Source of the DNA: Desulfobacterales bacterium
GTDB lineage: Bacteria; Desulfobacterota; DSM-4660; Desulfatiglandales; Desulfatiglandaceae
NCBI GenBank assembly: GCA_021107495.1
Contig: JAIOSR010000549.1
Location: forward strand, 1-7,975
Reading direction: 5' to 3'
DNA length: 7,975 bases
The position numbers and the translations under genes are program-made. Under the pieces are notes generated by a model. The model was not told the DNA's origin and did no database searches. It saw only the letters and a list, made by a program, of their open reading frames with translations. Shown here piece after piece: positions 5,489-7,975 of this stretch; positions within the stretch are counted from its first letter, which is position 1; each line of letters begins with the position of its first letter.

Positions 5489-7372
5489 TTAGACACCGGG
5501 AATGTTCCACACATCTCTCTTCATCATTTCCCATTCACCGGTTGCGGGATCCCATTTACAATTGGCAAAGCAGTGCCAGTTTTCCTCATCCATCTTGGGA
5601 GTATCAGACCTGAAATAATATCCGGGCCATCTGGTCTCCTCGCGGAAGAGCATGGTGCGCACATGGGCCTCGCCCTGCCACATCCTCTGGATGTTCTCCC
5701 AGATCCTTTCCAGGGAGTAGACATCTTCGGCAGCCAGTTTTTCGGAGTCTTCTCTAAGATATACGAACAACTCCATGGCCCTCTCCAGGAGAGCCTTACT
5801 GGTCTTAAATGCCGCGGTCACGCCACCTGCATACTCGTCCATGATCTTCTGGAGACGATCCATGAACTGGCGCCACAGGAGATAGTTCGGGTTGACCGAA
5901 GGTTCCGTGGTGAACTTGCAGAACTCCTGATAGCGATCAAGAGGAGCGAGGATCTTGGCCTTCAACGCATCAACCTGGGCCGCATCCACGTTCGGTTCGG
6001 CGCCCTTTTCCACGATATACTTGATGGCTGCCTTACCGACGATCCGTCCTTCTGCGTGGGAACCGGAGGAGAACTTATGGCTGGATGCGCCTGAGGCATC
6101 ACCGGCAGCAAAGAGTCCGTCCACCGTACACATATTGTTATATCCCCACTTGTAGGGCGTATCCATATCCTCGGGACCGCTCACCCATGCACCTGAGGCG
6201 CCGGAGTGGGAACCGATGAAGTAGGGCTCGCACGCCGCGATCTCGGAATGCTTTTCCTCAGGCTTTGTGTTCAACGCAGCCCAGAGATGGGCCTGGGAGA
6301 TGGTCATATCCAAGAAGTCTTCCCATGCCTCTGACTCGAGTTCCTTCATTTTCTTTTTGTAACCCTTGGGATCATCCTTGTATGCATCGGCGATCTTGTT
6401 CATGGCCTCGGCGGTCTCCATGTAAAGGGGACCTAAACCGGCATCCACATCCAGCATACCAAGGTAATTTCTCAGGTTGGCCGGTATCGGCTTGGCTAAC
6501 CCATAGGGGGCCCAGTTATTGAGTTCTTCTTTCCTGACGGACATGTACTCGCCGCCTACAGCGCTGATTGCCCTTGATTTGAAGAGCAGGAACCATGCGC
6601 CCACAGGACCGTATGCATCCTTGAACCTGACCGGGATGAACCTGACTTCCTGACAGGTCATCTCAGCGCCGGCCTTAAGTGTGAAATAGGCGCTCGTGCC
6701 CGTGTTAAATGGCGGATACCAGGAACGGCCGAAACCCTCGCCGACTGACCTGGGACGGAACACATGAACCGCGCCGCCCGCGGTTATTACCGTGGCCTTG
6801 GCCTTGAATACATACAATTTCTCTTCACGGGTGCTGAAACCAATAGCGCCCACGCACTTGTTGCCGTCCATGAGGGGGTCTACGATAAAGACTCTCTCGA
6901 TGAGCTCGCCACCTGCATCGGCCAGGGCATTTTTTGCGGCCTCGGCAATGATGATCTTATAAGACTCGCCGTTGATCATGAGCTGCCAGCGGCCTTCATG
7001 CACATACTTGCCCTCTTCGTCCGTCCAGATCTTGAGACCCCATTTCTCAAACAGATGAACCGTGGAGTCCACGTGACGGGCAATATTGTAAACCAGGTCT
7101 TCCCTGGAAATGCCCATAAGGTCCTGACGCACGTACCGGACATAGTCCTCGCATGTGTTTTCGCCGTCTCTAACACCCACATACTGGTTGATGGCCGAAA
7201 GACCCATGGCCACAGCACCGCTCCTGTCGGTAGCAGCCTTGTCAACCATGGTAACCTTCAGGCCGTTTTTCTTGGCCCAGTAGGCTGCCTCTGTGGCAAC
7301 ACCGCATGCTGCAAAACCACCACCAACGATCAGGAGGTCGGTACTCACTTCTACTGTCTCAAAATTTGCCAT
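5489..7372 (-). CDS. aprA: APS reductase alpha subunit (flavoprotein)
   Basis: A 627-residue catalytic subunit of dissimilatory adenylylsulfate reductase. It reduces APS to sulfite and AMP in the cytoplasm, using FAD. The FAD-binding start LLIVGGGFAACG is at 13-24, followed by the family segments DRSGAVAMGLSAIN (49-62), GRWQLMINGESYK (127-139) and RFIPVRFKDAYGPVGAW (244-260). Further on come ESEAWEDFLDM (346-356), GSHSG (387-391) and HKFSSGSHAEGRIVGK (432-447). His389 in GSHSG and an arginine of the RFIPVRF segment probably correspond to the substrate-binding His and Arg known from Archaeoglobus AprA; that assignment is by motif, not alignment. Length is normal for the family and nothing is broken. 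It starts 19 bases after the aprB stop with an AGGAGGT ribosome site. Two hairpins follow the stop, the second a strong terminator. Confidence 0.97.
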   Translation of the reverse strand: MANFETVEVSTDLLIVGGGFAACGVATEAAYWAKKNGLKVTMVDKAATDRSGAVAMGLSAINQYVGVRDGENTCEDYVRYVRQDLMGISREDLVYNIARHVDSTVHLFEKWGLKIWTDEEGKYVHEGRWQLMINGESYKIIIAEAAKNALADAGGELIERVFIVDPLMDGNKCVGAIGFSTREEKLYVFKAKATVITAGGAVHVFRPRSVGEGFGRSWYPPFNTGTSAYFTLKAGAEMTCQEVRFIPVRFKDAYGPVGAWFLLFKSRAISAVGGEYMSVRKEELNNWAPYGLAKPIPANLRNYLGMLDVDAGLGPLYMETAEAMNKIADAYKDDPKGYKKKMKELESEAWEDFLDMTISQAHLWAALNTKPEEKHSEIAACEPYFIGSHSGASGAWVSGPEDMDTPYKWGYNNMCTVDGLFAAGDASGASSHKFSSGSHAEGRIVGKAAIKYIVEKGAEPNVDAAQVDALKAKILAPLDRYQEFCKFTTEPSVNPNYLLWRQFMDRLQKIMDEYAGGVTAAFKTSKALLERAMELFVYLREDSEKLAAEDVYSLERIWENIQRMWQGEAHVRTMLFREETRWPGYYFRSDTPKMDEENWHCFANCKWDPATGEWEMMKRDVWNIPGV

Positions 7373-7391
7373 ATCTATAATACCTCCTTAT

Positions 7392-7829
7392 CTATGATAC
7401 TGTGGGCACTGCATCGAGACCCAGTGAATCGGGTTCCGTTGCCAGGGCCTCGTTGTTAAGGTCATCATTGGTAGCATATCCGCCCAAGGGGTCAGCAGAC
7501 CCTTCCTCATTGGTCCTGATGGGGAATTTGAACCTTTTGATGCTGCCGTCGCGGAACTTGATCGTCCACATAATGTCCTCAGAACCCCTGAGCGGCACAC
7601 AACTGGCTCCCAGAGGGATGAAGTCCGAATAACCACGCACATCCATTGCCTGCTGGGGACAGATCTTGACACAGCACTGGCATTCCCAGCACATGGATGG
7701 GTCACGGTTGTATGCCTTCATCTTCTCCATATCCAGCACCATCAGGTCGTTCGGGCAAATGTACATACAAGCAGTCTTGTCCTGCCCTTTGCAACCATCG
7801 CATTTTTCATCGATTACGAAACTTGGCAT
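7392..7829 (-). CDS. aprB: APS reductase beta subunit (ferredoxin-type)
   Basis: A 145-residue iron-sulfur subunit that carries electrons to the FAD of AprA. Two [4Fe-4S] sites are formed by Cys10, Cys13, Cys21 and Cys25, and by Cys47, Cys50, Cys53 and Cys57-Pro, with the usual crossing of the last ligands. The long insertion between Cys13 and Cys21 is typical of AprB and lowers one cluster's potential in the known enzyme. The segment from PLGASCVPLRG (72-82) to FRDGSIKRFKFPIRT (91-105) is the AprB-specific beta-sheet, followed by an acidic tail that wraps AprA in known structures. An extra cysteine, Cys52, sits between the ligands. An AGGAGGTG ribosome site lies six bases before the ATG. It is the first gene of the aprBA unit in the window; sat often lies upstream in other sulfate reducers but is not visible here. 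Confidence 0.97.
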   Translation of the reverse strand: MPSFVIDEKCDGCKGQDKTACMYICPNDLMVLDMEKMKAYNRDPSMCWECQCCVKICPQQAMDVRGYSDFIPLGASCVPLRGSEDIMWTIKFRDGSIKRFKFPIRTNEEGSADPLGGYATNDDLNNEALATEPDSLGLDAVPTVS

Positions 7830-7853
7830 TATTACACCTCCTGAAAGTTACGA

Positions 7854-7878
7854 ATTATAAAATATTCAAAGTTATCAA
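7854..7878 (-). promoter_or_regulatory. Possible promoter of aprBA
   Basis: A perfect TATAAT (7859 down to 7854, minus strand) stands 24 bases before the aprB start. The nearest -35-like element is TTGATA (7878 down to 7873), with a spacer of only 13 bases, so the pair is not a good sigma-70 promoter. It is AT-rich leader sequence and may be coincidental. Confidence 0.25.
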
Positions 7879-7899
7879 TGGTTAAAAGACTCTCTTTTG

Positions 7900-7909
7900 C
7901 ACCTCCTTT
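7900..7909 (-). promoter_or_regulatory. Orphan Shine-Dalgarno-like sequence upstream of aprB
   Basis: The minus strand reads AAAGGAGGTG here, as strong a ribosome site as that of aprB itself (7842 down to 7835). No ATG follows at a usable distance: the only nearby codons are a GTG overlapping the site and a TTG about 20 bases on that opens a seven-codon frame. It is either a remnant, a standby ribosome site in a long leader, or chance. Confidence 0.4.
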
Positions 7910-7931
7910 CTCTGTAATATGTTTCAGCGTT

Positions 7932-7971
7932 CATACATGAAGTATGTCACAAAAGCCACTTTCCCATGGGA
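7932..7971. repeat. Small palindromes upstream of aprB
   Basis: Two dyads lie in the far upstream region. CATAC-N5-GTATG is at 7932-7946, and the perfect ten-base palindrome TCCCATGGGA is at 7962-7971. Both are of a size that a dimeric regulator could bind, but short palindromes arise often by chance and I recognise neither as a known operator. Confidence 0.3.
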
Positions 7972-7975
7972 GAAA

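Noticed and set aside
5573..6094. 173-codon plus-strand open frame opposite the 3' half of aprA
   Set aside because: Antisense to a strongly conserved part of aprA, with no supporting signals.
6764..7459. 231-codon plus-strand open frame opposite aprA
   Set aside because: It lies wholly antisense to aprA and its start region, has no ribosome site or family motif, and its protein has no recognisable character. It is a shadow of aprA codon usage.
1..7975. A novel defence, mobile or CRISPR system
   Set aside because: No direct-repeat array, transposase, integrase, phage gene or toxin-antitoxin pair is visible. The window is core energy-metabolism DNA.

Overview
The window carries the electron-delivery part of dissimilatory sulfate reduction, entirely on the minus strand. 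In transcription order, from high to low coordinates, the genes are aprB, aprA, qmoA, qmoB, an hdrC-like gene, an hdrB-like gene, and the first codons of a small zinc-ribbon protein that runs off the window. The organism is a sulfate reducer (or, less likely, a relative running the pathway in reverse). The base composition and protein style fit a Desulfobacterota lineage. The qmoAB-hdrCB arrangement is best known from Gram-positive sulfate reducers (Desulfotomaculum type), so the lineage cannot be settled from this window.

Layout: 7830-7975 is an upstream leader with an orphan Shine-Dalgarno-like sequence and small palindromes. 7392-7829 is aprB and 5489-7372 is aprA, the two subunits of APS reductase. 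5195-5488 is a 294-base regulatory gap. It holds a hairpin just behind aprA, a strong intrinsic terminator with a 14-bp perfect stem, and a long imperfect inverted repeat in the presumed promoter/leader of the next operon. 3926-5194 is qmoA, 1690-3921 is qmoB, 1028-1618 is hdrC and 150-1031 is hdrB, closed by an intrinsic terminator at 83-125. The next gene starts only 13 bases beyond that terminator.

How they work together: AprBA reduces adenosine 5'-phosphosulfate (APS) to sulfite and AMP in the cytoplasm. QmoA and QmoB are HdrA-like flavoproteins that pass electrons to AprBA. In the classical Qmo complex the membrane subunit QmoC (an HdrC-like domain fused to a cytochrome-b-type membrane domain) takes electrons from menaquinol. 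No membrane segment is apparent in any protein here. The QmoC position is filled by a stand-alone soluble HdrC and a complete HdrB with two full CCG cysteine sets. The encoded module therefore looks like a soluble QmoAB-HdrCB complex whose electron source is not shown by the sequence. That replacement, and the separate transcription signals between aprBA and qmoAB-hdrCB, are the main points of interest. I saw no mobile element, CRISPR array, tRNA or rRNA.
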